Below are positions 27,058-36,832 of a DNA stretch of 64,000 nucleotides, one piece after another; positions within the stretch are counted from its first letter, which is position 1; every line of letters starts with the position of its first letter. Below the pieces are notes generated by a model that ran no database searches, was not told where the DNA came from, and saw nothing but the letters and a program-made list of their open reading frames with translations. A program made the position numbers and the translations under genes. The DNA is taken from positions 62,001-126,000 of the forward strand of contig CAWGSF010000001.1 in NCBI GenBank assembly GCA_963825255.1. The letters are read 5' to 3'. The stretch is from JAIBJN01 sp963825255. GTDB taxonomy: Bacteria; Actinomycetota; Thermoleophilia; Gaiellales; Gaiellaceae.

Positions 27058-28032
27058 GTGAGCGCAATCGAGACGCGCGGCCTGCGGAAGTCCTACGGCG
27101 ACGTCGTCGCGCTCGGCGGGATCGACCTGACGGTCGAGCCCGGGATCGTCTTCGGCCTCCTCGGCCCGAACGGGGCTGGGAAGACGACGGCGGTCAGGAT
27201 CCTGACGACCCTCCTCGCCCCGGACGGCGGCTCGGCGCGGGTCGCGGGCTGCGACGTGGTTCGCGATGGAGCACGGGTCCGCGAGCGCATCGGGCTCGCC
27301 GGGCAGTACGCGGCGGTCGACGAGAACCTGACCGGTTTCGAGAACCTGGAGATGGTCGGGCGGCTCTACCATCTCGGACGTCGCCGCTCGCGCGAGCGGA
27401 GCGCCGAGCTGCTCGCGAGCTTCGATCTCGCGGACGCCGGTGGCCGGCTCGTCCGCACGTACTCGGGAGGGATGCGGCGCCGCCTCGACCTCGCCGCGGC
27501 GCTCGTCGCCAATCCGCCCGTCCTGTTCCTCGACGAGCCCACGACCGGCCTCGACCTTCCCAGCCGCATCGCGCTCTGGGACGCGATCGAGGCCCTGACG
27601 ACGGAAGGCACGACCGTGCTCCTCACCACCCAGTACCTGGACGAGGCCGACCACCTCGCCGATCGCATCGCGGTCATCGACCGCGGCCTGCTGATCGCGG
27701 AGGGCTCGTCCGACGAGCTGAAGCGGCGCGTGGGCGGCGACAGGCTCGAGCTGCGCCTCGTGGACGCGAACCGGTGCGAGGCCGCCGCGGCTGCGCTCGC
27801 GGCGATCGCCGACGACGCTCCGTTCGTCGAAGACGGAACGCTGCGCGTGCCGCTCCGGAGGCGCACAGGGGCCATCGCGGAAGCCGTCAGGCTGCTCGAC
27901 GGCGAGGGGATCGGGATCGACGACATCGCCCTCCGCAGCCCCACGCTCGACGACGTCTTCCTCATCCTCACGGGGCACGTGGCGGAAGAGCCCGGCGAGG
28001 ACGGGCAGCTGGAGCGGGAGAGGGCGGCGTGA
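27058..28032 (+). CDS. ABC transporter ATPase, DrrA-like (drug/daunorubicin type)
   Basis: The protein of about 324 residues has Walker A GPNGAGKT, signature SGGMRRRLDLAAALV and Walker B PVLFLDEPTTGLD, plus the C-terminal extension typical of DrrA-type exporters. I chose GTG 27058 (VSAIETRG); a GTG 9 bases upstream is possible. It overlaps the permease gene by 4 bases (GTGA). It is divergent from fdhA and sits between the two formate dehydrogenase subunit genes. The substrate is unknown. Confidence 0.9.
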   Translation: MSAIETRGLRKSYGDVVALGGIDLTVEPGIVFGLLGPNGAGKTTAVRILTTLLAPDGGSARVAGCDVVRDGARVRERIGLAGQYAAVDENLTGFENLEMVGRLYHLGRRRSRERSAELLASFDLADAGGRLVRTYSGGMRRRLDLAAALVANPPVLFLDEPTTGLDLPSRIALWDAIEALTTEGTTVLLTTQYLDEADHLADRIAVIDRGLLIAEGSSDELKRRVGGDRLELRLVDANRCEAAAAALAAIADDAPFVEDGTLRVPLRRRTGAIAEAVRLLDGEGIGIDDIALRSPTLDDVFLILTGHVAEEPGEDGQLERERAA

Positions 28033-28804
28033 GCTCGGTCGCCGCCACGGTCTCCGACACCCTCGTGATCGCGAAGCGGAGCCTCCTTCGCATCCCACGC
28101 CAGCCGGACCTGCTGCGTCAGCTTCACGGTGCAGCCGGTGATGTTCGTGCTGCTGTTCGTCTACGTCCTCGGCGGCGCGATCGAGACGCCGGGGTACGAC
28201 TACGTCGACTTCCTGATCCCCGGGATCATCGTTCAGTCGATGATCTTCGGCGGCTTCGTCACCGCGCTCGGCCTCGCGGAGGACCTGAAGAAGGGACTCA
28301 TCGACCGCTTCCGCTCGCTGCCGATGGCGAGCTCGGCGCTCCTCACGGGGCGCACGCTCGCCGACATCGGCACCAACGTCACGCAGCTCGCGATCATGAT
28401 CGCCGTGGGCCTCGTCGTCGGCTTCAACTTCTCGACGAGCGTTCCCGAGATCCTGGCCGGGATCGCGCTCTGCCTCCTGATCGGCTACGTCTTCTCCTGG
28501 GTCTTCGCCTTCATCGGGCTGGTGGCGTCGTCGCCGGAGGCGGCCAACGGGTACGGGTTCACGATCATCTTCCCGCTCACGTTCGTCTCGTCCGCCTTCG
28601 TCCCGATCGCGTCGATGCCGGGGTGGCTGCAGCCGATCGCCGAGAGCGAACCCGGTCACGTTCATGGTCGACGCCGTCCGGGCGCTCTTCATCGGCACGC
28701 CGGCGGGCAACTCGATCTGGGGCGCGCTTGTCTGGTGCGTCGTGATCATCGGGGTCTTCGCCCCGCTGTCCGCCTGGCGCTACCGGCGCGCCGTCACGCG
28801 CTGA
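28029..28804 (+). CDS. ABC-2 type permease, DrrB-like (two frameshifts)
   Basis: The membrane partner of the ATPase upstream. The N-terminal part (TLVIAKRSLLRIPRQPDLL) is followed after a shift near 28115 by the hydrophobic core (VMFVLLFVYVLGGAIETPGY ... FLIPGIIVQSMIF ... LKKGLIDRFRSLPM), and after another near 28650 by the end VDAVRALFIGTPAGNSIWG to RYRRAVTR. RFRSLPM and the ABC-2 layout are typical of DrrB. Its last 11 bases overlap the convergent fdhB end. The shifts are probably assembly errors. Confidence 0.82.
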
Positions 28805-30320
28805 CCGGCTCGCCGAGCGGCGCGAACTGCTCCGGCCAGTAGCGGAAGGCAGCGCGCATCGGGAACGGCGCCCCCTGGCCGAGGCCGCAGATCGAGGTCG
28901 CCGCCATGGCGTCGAGCCACGCCTCGACCTGTGCACGCGACATGGCGACCTGCCCGTGCTCGAGCTCCTCGAGCAGGTGATGCATGCCGCGGTTGCCGAT
29001 CCGGCAGGGCGTGCACTTCTGGCACGACTCCTCCGCGAAGAAGCGCATGGTCTCCGCCAGGAGGCGGAGCGGCGGGTAGCGCGCCGGGAAGACCTGGACG
29101 CCGGCCGAGCCCGCGCCGACGCCCCATTCCCGGAGCGCGTCGCGCGTGAGCGGCACGTCGAGCGCCTCCGGCGGCAGGATGCCGCTCGCGGCGCCGCCGG
29201 GGACGATGGCGCCGATCTCGTCGGTCGCGCCCCCCGCGTACTCGTCGATCAGCTGTCGGAGCGTCACGTCGGTCGGCGCCTCGTAGCAGCCCGGCTCCCG
29301 CACGGCCCCGGAGACGGACCAGAGCCGCACCTTCGGCCAGGCCTCGCCTCCGTGACGGAGGATCGCCGGGATGTGCGCCAGCGTCTCGACGTTGTTGATG
29401 AGGGTCGGGCGGCCGAGGTAGCCGACCTCGCTCGGGAAGGGCGGCTTCAGGCGCGGCATCCCCCGCCGTCCCTCCATCGACTCGAGCATGGCCGTCTCCT
29501 CGCCGCAGATGTAGGCGCCCGCGCCGATGACGAGCTCGATCGAGAGCCCGTCGAGGAAGCCGTCCGCGCGCAGCTCCTCGATCGCGGCGAGGAGCCGCTC
29601 GCGCGCCGTCCCGTACTCCTCGCGGAGGTAGATGAACCCCTCGGTCGCCTCGGCGAACCGCATGGCGATCAGCATCCCCTCGAGCATGAGGTGCGGCCGC
29701 CGCTCCATCACGTAGCGGTCCTTGATCGTCCCGGGCTCGCCCTCGTCGGCGTTGACGACCATGTAGCGCGGGGCCGGCTCGCGCGCGACGGCCTCCCACT
29801 TGACGCCGGTCGGGAAGCCGGCGCCGCCGTAGCCGGTGAGGCCCGACGCCTTCAGCTCCTCGACGATCGCCTCGCGGGACGGGAGGTCCCCGAGGACCTC
29901 GAGCCCGCCGCGAGCCCGGTAGTCGGCGAGCGTCTCGTCCGCCTCGGCGAGCCCGGTCGAAGGGCCGTCGTTCGCGCGGTAGGTGACCGCCGGCTCGAGC
30001 TCGTCGCCGCGCAGCAGGACGGGCGCGAGATCGCAGTGGCCGAGGCACTCGACGCCGAGCACGGGGACGCCGTTCGCCTGCTCCTGCTCGCGGGCGAGGA
30101 GGTCCTTCGCGCCCATGCAATCGCAGACCGGGCCTATGCACACGCGGACGGCGCTCGTGGGCACGCGCAGGAAGGAGTAGAAGGAGACGACCTCGTGCAC
30201 CTCCCCGCGACGGACGTTCATGTGGTCGGCGACGGCGTCGGAGAGCTCGGGCGTGATCGGCCCCACCTCGCGCCGCACCCGACCGAGGTTGTCCAGCAGT
30301 TTCGTCCGCTCCTTGGGCAA
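28794..30320 (-). CDS. fdhB: Formate dehydrogenase NADH-forming subunit (NuoE-NuoF fusion)
   Basis: The N-terminal NuoE-like thioredoxin-fold domain carries the 2Fe-2S cysteines CIGPVCDC and CLGHC. The NuoF-like part has the FMN/NADH motifs YGGAGFPTGVKW and GAGAYICGEETA and the 4Fe-4S motif CQKCTPCRIG. It transfers electrons from FdhA to NAD+. The start is unclear: the NuoE homology begins near 30320, where a TTG is available; the frame upstream is open but lacks ATG or GTG. It is separated from fdhA by the ABC transporter genes on the other strand, so the two subunits are not in a simple operon. Confidence 0.88.
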   Translation of the reverse strand: MPKERTKLLDNLGRVRREVGPITPELSDAVADHMNVRRGEVHEVVSFYSFLRVPTSAVRVCIGPVCDCMGAKDLLAREQEQANGVPVLGVECLGHCDLAPVLLRGDELEPAVTYRANDGPSTGLAEADETLADYRARGGLEVLGDLPSREAIVEELKASGLTGYGGAGFPTGVKWEAVAREPAPRYMVVNADEGEPGTIKDRYVMERRPHLMLEGMLIAMRFAEATEGFIYLREEYGTARERLLAAIEELRADGFLDGLSIELVIGAGAYICGEETAMLESMEGRRGMPRLKPPFPSEVGYLGRPTLINNVETLAHIPAILRHGGEAWPKVRLWSVSGAVREPGCYEAPTDVTLRQLIDEYAGGATDEIGAIVPGGAASGILPPEALDVPLTRDALREWGVGAGSAGVQVFPARYPPLRLLAETMRFFAEESCQKCTPCRIGNRGMHHLLEELEHGQVAMSRAQVEAWLDAMAATSICGLGQGAPFPMRAAFRYWPEQFAPLGEPVSA

Positions 30321-30368
30321 CTCGGGGAGGAGCTCGGTGAGCTTGAGGACGTCTATGGTTCGATCATA

Positions 30369-31145
30369 GTGAACGCCCTGCCGCCCTACTCCGCGGCTCG
30401 CGCAGAGGTCCTGCGCCTTCCGGACGGGGAGAGGGAGCCCGACGAGCTCGCCGTCGAGGAGCCGCTCGAGATCCGCGTGAACGGAGACGCGGTCGCGGTG
30501 ACGATGCGCACGCCGGGGCACGACGAGGAGCTCGCCATCGGCTTTCTCCTCTCCGAGGGGATCACGCCGCTCGGCGCCTCTCTCCCTGACGATCTGGCCG
30601 CGAACACCGTCGAGGTGCGCGCCGAGGGCTTCGACCCGGAGCGGCTCCGGCGGAACTTCTACACCTCCTCCTCGTGCGGGGTGTGCGGAAAGGGCGCACT
30701 CGAGGCGGTCGCCGTCGAGGCGCCGCGGGTCGAGAGCGACCTGCGCGTCGCCGCTGCGCTCGTCGCGGAGCTCCCCGACCGCCTGCGCGCCGCCCAGCCG
30801 GCCTTCGCCGCCACAGGCGGCCTGCACGCGACCGGCCTCTTCACCGCCGACGGCGAGCTTCTCTGCGTCCGCGAGGACGTGGGGCGGCACAACGCGATGG
30901 ACAAGGTCATCGGCTGGGCGCACCTCGCGGCGAAGCTGCCGCTCGCCGACAGCCTCCTCTGTGTCAGCGGCCGCCTGTCGTTCGAGCTCGTCCAGAAGGC
31001 GGCGGTGGCCGGCTGCCCGCTGCTCGTCGCCGTCGGAGCACCCTCGACTCTCGCGGTCGACCTGGCGGCCGACCGCGGCGTGACCCTCTGCGGCTTCGTG
31101 CGCGGGGGCCGCGTGAACGTCTACACGGAGGCCTGGCGGGTCACG
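30369..31145 (+). CDS. fdhD: Formate dehydrogenase accessory sulfurtransferase FdhD
   Basis: FdhD transfers sulfur to the molybdenum cofactor of formate dehydrogenase. Visible motifs are ELAIGFLLSEGI, the catalytic CGVC in SSSCGVCGKG, GGLHATGLF, CVREDVGRHNAMDKVIG and GFVRGGRVNVYTEAW near the end. It is divergent from fdhB with a 48-base gap. No stop occurs before the next gene: the frame runs straight into a methyltransferase. A one-base indel would give a stop at the ATGA overlapping the methyltransferase start, so the fusion is doubtful. The end given is where the FdhD homology stops. Confidence 0.88.
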
Positions 31146-31923
31146 ATGACCTTCGCGGTTCCGGGGGACGCGTACGACCGGTTCGTCGGCCGGTACAGCT
31201 ACCGGCTCTGCGACGCGCTCGCCCGGGCCGCCGGGCTCACCTCGGAGGCGATCGTGCTCGACGTCGGCGCCGGGACGGGGATGGGAACGCGCCGCCTCGT
31301 CGAGCTCGTCGGGCCCGAGCGCGTGACGGCGGTGGACCCGTCGGAGCCGTTCGTCGAGGCGCTCCGAGCGCGCCTGCCGGGCGTCGACGTCCGCCTCGCG
31401 CCGGCCGAGGAGCTTCCCTTCGAGGACGGCGCGTTCGACAACGCCTTCGCCCAGCTCGTCGTCAACTTCATGGCCGACCCCGACGCCGGAGTCGGCGAGA
31501 TGCGGCGCGTCACGCGGCCGGGCGGCGCGGTCGCCGCGTGCGTCTGGGACTCCCGCGGCGAGATGACGCTCCTGCGGACGTTCTGGGACGCGGCCGCCGC
31601 CGTCGATCCCGAGGGCAGCGAGCCGGCCGACGAGCGCACGGCGATGCGGTTCATGGGCGAGGGAGAGCTGGCGGCGTTCTGGCGGCAGGCGGGCCTCGAG
31701 GAGGTCGAGGAGGGACAGCTCGTCGTCTCCGCCGAGTACGAGAGCTTCGACGACCTCTGGGAGCCGTTCACGAAGGGCGTGGGGCCGGCGGGCGGCTATG
31801 CCGTCGTCACTCGACGCCGAACAGCAGGAGGCGCTGAAGGCCGAGTACGGCCGGCGGCTGGGCAGCCCCGACGGGCCCTTCCGCCTGAGCGCCCGCGCAT
31901 GGTACGCCGTCGGGATCGCGTAG
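31146..31923 (+). CDS. Class I SAM-dependent methyltransferase (one frameshift)
   Basis: The SAM-binding motif VLDVGAGTGMGTRRLV and the acidic VDPSEPF are followed by DNAFAQLVVNFM, typical of UbiE/type-11 methyltransferases. Near 31805 the frame shifts, and the true C-terminus reads SLDAEQQEALKAEYGRRLGS to WYAVGIA with a stop at 31921-31923, giving about 258 residues. It lies between fdhD (no stop between) and mobA (25-base overlap). The substrate is unknown; the position suggests cofactor work, but the family is broad. Confidence 0.75.
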
Positions 31924-32471
31924 CCGGGGCGCTCCTCGTCGGCGGCGCGAGCGCGCGCTTCGGGTCGCCGAAGGCGCTGGCGACCTTCGAGGGCGAGACG
32001 CTCGCGGAGCGCGGCCACCGCGTGCTCGCCGAGGCCTTCGACCGCGTCGTCGTCGTCGGCAAGGCGGCCGACGCGCTTCCGCTCCCGTTCCCGGTCGAGG
32101 ACGACGGGAGCGAGGTGCGCGCCGCCATCGTCGGCGTCGCCGCCGCGCTGCGCCTCGCCGGCGAGGAGATCGTCGTCGTCCTCCCGACCGACATGCCGCT
32201 CGTCACCGCCGACCTGCTCCGTTCGCTCGCCGAGGCCGTGGACGACGCGGACGCGGCGGTGCCGCAGACGGGGCCACTTCCCGGCGCGTACCGGCGGACG
32301 GCGCTCCCGCTCCTCGAGCGGCGGATCGAGTCCGGTGACTTCGCGCTCCACCACGCGCTCGCCGAGCTCGAGACGCGGGTCGTGCAGTGCGACGAACGCC
32401 TGCTGGCGAATGTCAACGAGCCGACGGACCTTGGGGCCGGAGACGCAGAGGGCCGGCGGACACGACCCTAG
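31899..32471 (+). CDS. mobA: Molybdenum cofactor guanylyltransferase, MobA-like
   Basis: This 190-residue nucleotidyltransferase has the N-terminal signature GALLVGGASARFGSPKAL and VVLPTDMPLVTADLL, where the Asp binds Mg2+. MobA adds GMP to molybdopterin to form the (bis)MGD cofactor that FdhA needs. It follows fdhD and the methyltransferase on the same strand, consistent with a formate dehydrogenase maturation set. The ATG at 31899 overlaps the previous gene; a GTA/GTC-rich stretch leaves no better start. Confidence 0.83.
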   Translation: MVRRRDRVAGALLVGGASARFGSPKALATFEGETLAERGHRVLAEAFDRVVVVGKAADALPLPFPVEDDGSEVRAAIVGVAAALRLAGEEIVVVLPTDMPLVTADLLRSLAEAVDDADAAVPQTGPLPGAYRRTALPLLERRIESGDFALHHALAELETRVVQCDERLLANVNEPTDLGAGDAEGRRTRP

Positions 32472-32541
32472 GTTCCAATCCAGGGAGGCTCCCGCCGGCC
32501 TGATCCGAGTGTAATCCTCCCGCTCGGGTCATTGATGACAG

Positions 32542-32570
32542 TTGACACAAAGTTGCCTGTCTCGTAGGGT
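32542..32570 (+). promoter_or_regulatory. Sigma-70-like promoter for the calcium-binding secreted protein
   Basis: TTGACA (32542-32547) and TAGGGT (32565-32570) are separated by exactly 17 bases. Transcription would start near 32578, leaving a leader of about 100 bases. The leader repeats GGTTCCAATCCA, also seen at 32471-32482. Apart from these, the 205-base gap 32472-32676 shows nothing I can name. Confidence 0.55.
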
Positions 32571-32676
32571 CGGGCTCGGTTCCAATCCAATGGTCGTAGG
32601 GAGGCAGTCTCCAGCCGGCATCGGTGTCCGCCGAGGACGTCGCGCACGCAGCTGCTCCCCGCCAGAAAGGAGCGCC

Positions 32677-33949
32677 ATGGGTGTGATCCGATCGATTCCA
32701 CGCCCGGGGGCGAGGTGTCGCCGCGCGGCACGCCTCGGAACGCTGGCGGCGTTCGCCACCTGCATGCTCGTCGCGGTCGTCCCGGCGGCGGCCGGACCGC
32801 TCACCGGCGGCTTCTCGCCGACGATCGTCGCCGGGAGCGGCGGATCTCAACGGCAACGGCGTTGTGAACGGCAGCGACGATTCGAACGCGTTCTACGGGG
32901 ACACGCACATCATCGACGGGATGCTCGACTGCGACGCCTGGGGCGCCATCGCCAACTCGGGCGACGCCGGAGACGGCGTGATCTCCACCGCCGACGACTG
33001 CTCGCTCGTCGGGTACGACGGGACACCGGACGGGGTCACGATCGACGTCGTGGACGGAGTCTTTCAGGCCCCGAACGGGCCGCTCCCGACGGTCTTCAAC
33101 GCCGGTCAGCCGAGCAACCCTGATGTGGGCGACTCCGACTTCGCCTGGTCGGCGAGGGACGGCCGGGTGGACTCGAACGGCAACGAGGCGATTACCGGCG
33201 ACGACTGCCACTTCGGGCTAATCGGCCTGGCCGCGGACGGCGGGCTCGGCGACGCGACCGACGGCGCCGACATCCTCGGGAACCCGGGTGCGAACGAGTG
33301 CGGGTTCGCGACGCCCCCGAACACCGCGGACAACGGACTCGTGGACCTGAACAGCGACTCAGACGTGACGAACGCCGACTCGTGCTCCAACGGCTGCTTC
33401 TTCGGCCTTGATCTCGTGCTCGGGAAGGTACAGGAGCCCGAGTGCCCGGGCTTTGAGGGGGATTCGAGGAACGATGTCATCGGAACGTCGGGACCCGACG
33501 ATCTGTCCGGGACATCCGGTCCCGACATCATCTGCGGGCTCGAGGGCAACGACGTGCTCCGCGGGATGGGCGGCAACGACGTCCTCCTCGGAGGGCCGGG
33601 CGCCGACGAGGCCATTGGCGGTGGAGGCGCCGACACGGCGCGCGGCGCCAGTGGCGCTGACGAGCTCAACGGAGGAGACGGAAACGACGACCTGTTCGGC
33701 GAAGGCGATAAAGACGTCCTCCTGGGCGGAGCGGGCGCCGACGAGGCCCAAGGTGGCGCGAGCGCCGACACCGCTCGCGGCGGCAAGGGCAACGACGAGC
33801 TTCGCGGAGGAGACGGGGGCGACGACCTGTTCGGCGAGAAGGGAAGTGACGCCCTCTTCGGCCAGGCCGGCAATGACCTCCTGAACGGAGGGCCCAGCAA
33901 CGACAGCTGCCAAGGCGGACCGGGCTCGGACACGCTTAGGAGTTGCTGA
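32677..33949 (+). CDS. Secreted Ca2+-binding protein with EF-hand/dockerin-like and RTX-type repeats (one frameshift)
   Basis: A Sec signal peptide (basic start, then LAAFATCMLVAVVPAAAG) is followed by Asp-rich calcium loops (DLNGNGVVNGSDD, GDGVISTADD, DLNSDSDVTNADS) and, in the last 140 residues, about a dozen GGxGxDxxx-type nonapeptides (GNDVLRGMGGNDVLLGG and so on) as in hemolysin-type RTX proteins. The frame changes near 32845, probably an indel. The start has a ribosome site AAAGGAG. Secreted, Ca2+-dependent folding is likely; function is unknown. A strong terminator follows. Confidence 0.8.
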
Positions 33950-33981
33950 TGCGCTGAGGGCGGCCCTCGGCGTGAGCGGCA

Positions 33982-34011
33982 GGGAGCCGGCCCCGCGAGG
34001 GGCCGGCTCCC
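33982..34011. terminator. Strong GC hairpin terminator
   Basis: GGGAGCCGGCCCC and GGGGCCGGCTCCC form a perfect 13-bp stem with a GCGA loop, 33 bases after the RTX gene stop and followed by CCTTTC. It separates that gene from the ATPase operon. The T-run is weak, as is common in high-GC actinobacteria. Confidence 0.8.
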
Positions 34012-34099
34012 CTTTCAGGGACGGCGTCGCGGACGTCCCGCAATCGCCGTCCGCGAGGACGCGGATGACGGGAGGGCCTTCGCGTGGCATCGTCGCCTT

Positions 34100-34505
34100 G
34101 TGCGACCGGTCAGCACGATCCTGGACCGCTTCCGTCGGGCGGCCGCCGTGCCCGCCACCGTCGGCGACGAGCTCGCCGGCGAGCTTGCACCGCTCTTCCT
34201 CGCCCTCGACTCGATCGAGGAGGAGAGCGAGCGCATCCGCACGGCCGCCGACGGAGTCCGTCGAACGGCGGCTGGCCGCCGCGCGCGAGGAGGCGGCCGG
34301 CGAGACGGACGAGGCGCGCCGCCGCGCCGAGGCCGCCCGCGCCCAGTGCTCTCGCCGAGGCGCCGTGAGGCGCGGGAGGCCGAGGCGCGCTCGCTGCTCA
34401 CGGTTGCGGAGGACGGAGGCGCGGCAGATCCGCGAGCGGGGCGTGGGCCGAGTCCCCGAGCTCGTCGCCGAGGTGGTCGCCTGCGTGAAGAAGGGGCCGG
34501 AATGA
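34100..34505 (+). CDS. V/A-type ATPase peripheral-stalk coiled-coil subunit (AhaH/G-like, frameshifted)
   Basis: This short, charged helical protein of about 134 residues starts at GTG (RPVSTILDRFRRAA) and continues through two shifts near 34260 and 34350 as VERRLAAAREEAAGETDEARRRAEAARAQ and then EARQIRERGVGRVPELVAEVVACV. It is the size and composition of the peripheral-stalk subunit that opens many bacterial V/A-ATPase operons. The stop overlaps the subunit C start (ATGA). Confidence 0.65.
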
Positions 34506-35423
34506 GCGTCGGCTGGGTCGCGGGAAGCACCCGCGCCCGCCTGCTCCTGGGCAGGCGGCTCGGCCTCGAGCCGGCGCTGGCGCTCGCCCGCTCGCGCTCG
34601 ACGGCCGAGGCGCTGGCCGCCCTCGCCGCCGGGCCGTACGGGCGCCACGGCGAGGTCGGAGCCGACCTCGCCGCCGCTCAGCGCTCGATCGCCGCGACGA
34701 CGCTCCTTCACTTCCGGCTCCTCGCCGGCTGGCTGCCTCCGGGCGCGGTCGGCCTCGTGCGCGCGCTCGCCGGCTGGTTCGAGCTGGCCAACATCGAGGA
34801 CCGCCTCGCGTACCTGCTCGGGCACGAGCCCGGGCACCCGTTCGAGCTTGGAAGCCTGACACTCGCGTGGTCGGCCGTCGAGCGGGCTCAGACGCCGGGC
34901 GACCTCCGGGCCGCCCTTGCCGCGTCGGCCTGGGGAGACCCGGGGAGCGAGGAGCCTGACGACGTGCACGCGTCCTTGCGGGTCGCGTGGGCGCGGCGCG
35001 TGCTGGCCGAGGTTCCCGAGGCCCGGGCGTGGGTCGGCGGGGCCCTCGCGATGCTCGTCGCCCGCGTGCTCTCCGACGGCGCCGCCGTGCGGGCATCGCC
35101 CGCCCTCACGTCGATCCTCGGGGCCGACTGGAGCCGGGCGGTGACGGTTCGGCGCCCTGGCGCAGTCGCTTCCGACCGACGCCGCCTGGGCGCTCGGAGG
35201 GGATCGCCGAGCCGGACGAGCTGTGGCGCGCCGAGACGGCTGGTGGGCGCGGGTCGAGCGGGACGCGGAGGCGATGGTGAGCGGACATCGCGAAGGCAGG
35301 GCCGCCGTCGTCGGCGTGATCGCGCTCCTCGCGGCGGATGCGCGCCGAGCGGCGGCCGCGCTCGAGGCCGCGGCCAGGGGCAGCGGCGACATCTTCGAGG
35401 AGATCGTCGGTGCGGCCGGCTGA
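34502..35423 (+). CDS. atpC: V/A-type ATPase subunit C (one frameshift)
   Basis: An Ala/Leu-rich helical protein of about 307 residues: ARLLLGRRLG near the start, FELANIEDRLAYLLG in the middle, and after a shift near 35150, RRDGWWARVERDAEAMVSG near the end. V-ATPase subunit C/d links the rotor ring to the central stalk. Assignment rests on helical content, the NIEDR segment and its position between the stalk subunit and subunit I. Confidence 0.7.
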
Positions 35424-35442
35424 GCGGGCGGTTCCCGCCCGG

Positions 35443-36832
35443 ATGAGCCGCGTCGCGATCGTCGCCGCCGGAGCGGGCGACTGCGGGACGCCCTCGTCGT
35501 CGTCGCCGACGCCGGAGTCGTCGAGCTCGCGGGCACGTTCCCGGCCGCCGAGGGCGCCGAGCTCGACGCCGTTCGCCGGCTCGAGCGGTCGGCGGGGGCC
35601 GACGGCCGCGTCGAGCCGCGGCTGGGCGCCGCCGTGGCCGATCCCGAGGAGCTCGAGCGCCTGGGACGCCGGGATCTCCTCGCAGGGGAGGTCGAGCTCA
35701 AGCGCCGGGCGGACGGGGCGATCCGCCACGGCCGCTACGCGGCTCTCGTGGGCTGGACGCCCGAGGCGGAGGTGGAGCAGCTGAGCTCCCGGCTCGCCGA
35801 GGTGGGCGCCGGTCTCGTCGAGCTTCCCCGGCCGGCGTGGGTCGAGCCGCCGACGCTCCTCCGGCGACACGTCCGGAGTCCGGCCGTTTCGCCCGCTCGT
35901 GGAAGGCTACGGAGCCGCTCCGGTACGCGGACATCGACCCGACGCCGTTCGCCGCGGCCGCCTTCGTCATCATGTTCGGGATGATGTTCGGCGACGTGGG
36001 GCAGGGGCTGCTGCTCGCCGCGCTGGGGATCGCCCTCTCGCGTGCGCGCCGGGGGCGGTTCGCCGAGTTCCAGCGCCTCTGGCCGTTTCCCGTCGCCGCG
36101 GGGTTCGCCGCGGCCTTCTTCGGCTTGCTCTACGGCGAGTTCTTCGGCCCGACCGGGGTCGTGCCCACCCTGTGGCTGAAACCGACGGAGGACCCGATGA
36201 CCCTCCTTGCCGCCGGGGTCGCGGTCGGAGGCGTCCTCCTCGCCTTGAGCTACTTGATCGGGATCGTCAACCGCTGGCGCGAAGGGGGACGGATGGCGGC
36301 TCTCCTCGCCCCGTCGGGGATCGCGGGGTTCCTGCTCTTCCTCGGGATGGGCCTCGCCGCCGCCGGCTGGTACTGGGACTCGGTCCCGGTCGGCGTCGTC
36401 GGCGGCGTTCTCGCCGTCGGAGGCGTCATCCTGCTCGGCGCGGGCTTCCACGTCGAGGCCGGTCGCGGAGCGGGCGCGGTGACCCAGGCGACGGTCGAGG
36501 TCTTCGACGCCGTCATCCGCGTGGTCGCCAACGTCATCTCGTTCGCCCGCCTCGCGGCCTTCGGGCTCGTGCACGCGGCCCTGGCCGGCGGTCGTCTGGG
36601 ACGCGACGACCGCGCTCTGGGGCAGGCCTCGTGGGCTCGATCCTCGCAATCGTCGATGTTCCTCGTCGGCAACGCGATCACGTTCGGGCTCGAGGCGCTC
36701 GTCGCGGCGGTCCAGGCGCTTCGTCTCGAGTACTACGAGCTCTTCTCCCGCATCTTCGCCGGCGAGGGGCACCGCTTCTCGCCGTGGCACATCCAGCTGG
36801 AATCCCGAATGGAGGCACCATGGAAGCCTTGA
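35443..36832 (+). CDS. atpI: V/A-type ATPase membrane subunit I/a (frameshifted)
   Basis: The soluble N-terminal part (MSRVAIVA, then after a shift DALVVVADAGVVELAG and WVEPPTLL) leads to a membrane domain with several helices: AFVIMFGMMFGDVGQGLLL, FGLLYGEFFG, VIRVVANVISFARLAAFGLVH and FRVGN-type SSMFLVGNAITFGLEALV. The MFGMMFGDVGxG and SFARLxAFGL motifs are hallmarks of V-ATPase subunit a/I, which forms the ion half-channels. At about 463 residues it is shorter than usual. Breaks lie near 35480, 35880 and 36600. The end overlaps the subunit K start. Confidence 0.85.

Noticed and set aside
22376..27067. A 1563-residue protein covering the PucR regulator and upstream sequence
   Set aside because: The N-terminal two thirds is an antisense-type frame over fdhA with Arg/Pro-rich composition and no domain; only the GAF/PucR part is real.
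28794..32354. An 1186-residue protein upstream-extended from fdhB
   Set aside because: The N-terminal 600 residues are the complement of fdhD, the methyltransferase and mobA; NuoE homology starts only near 30320.
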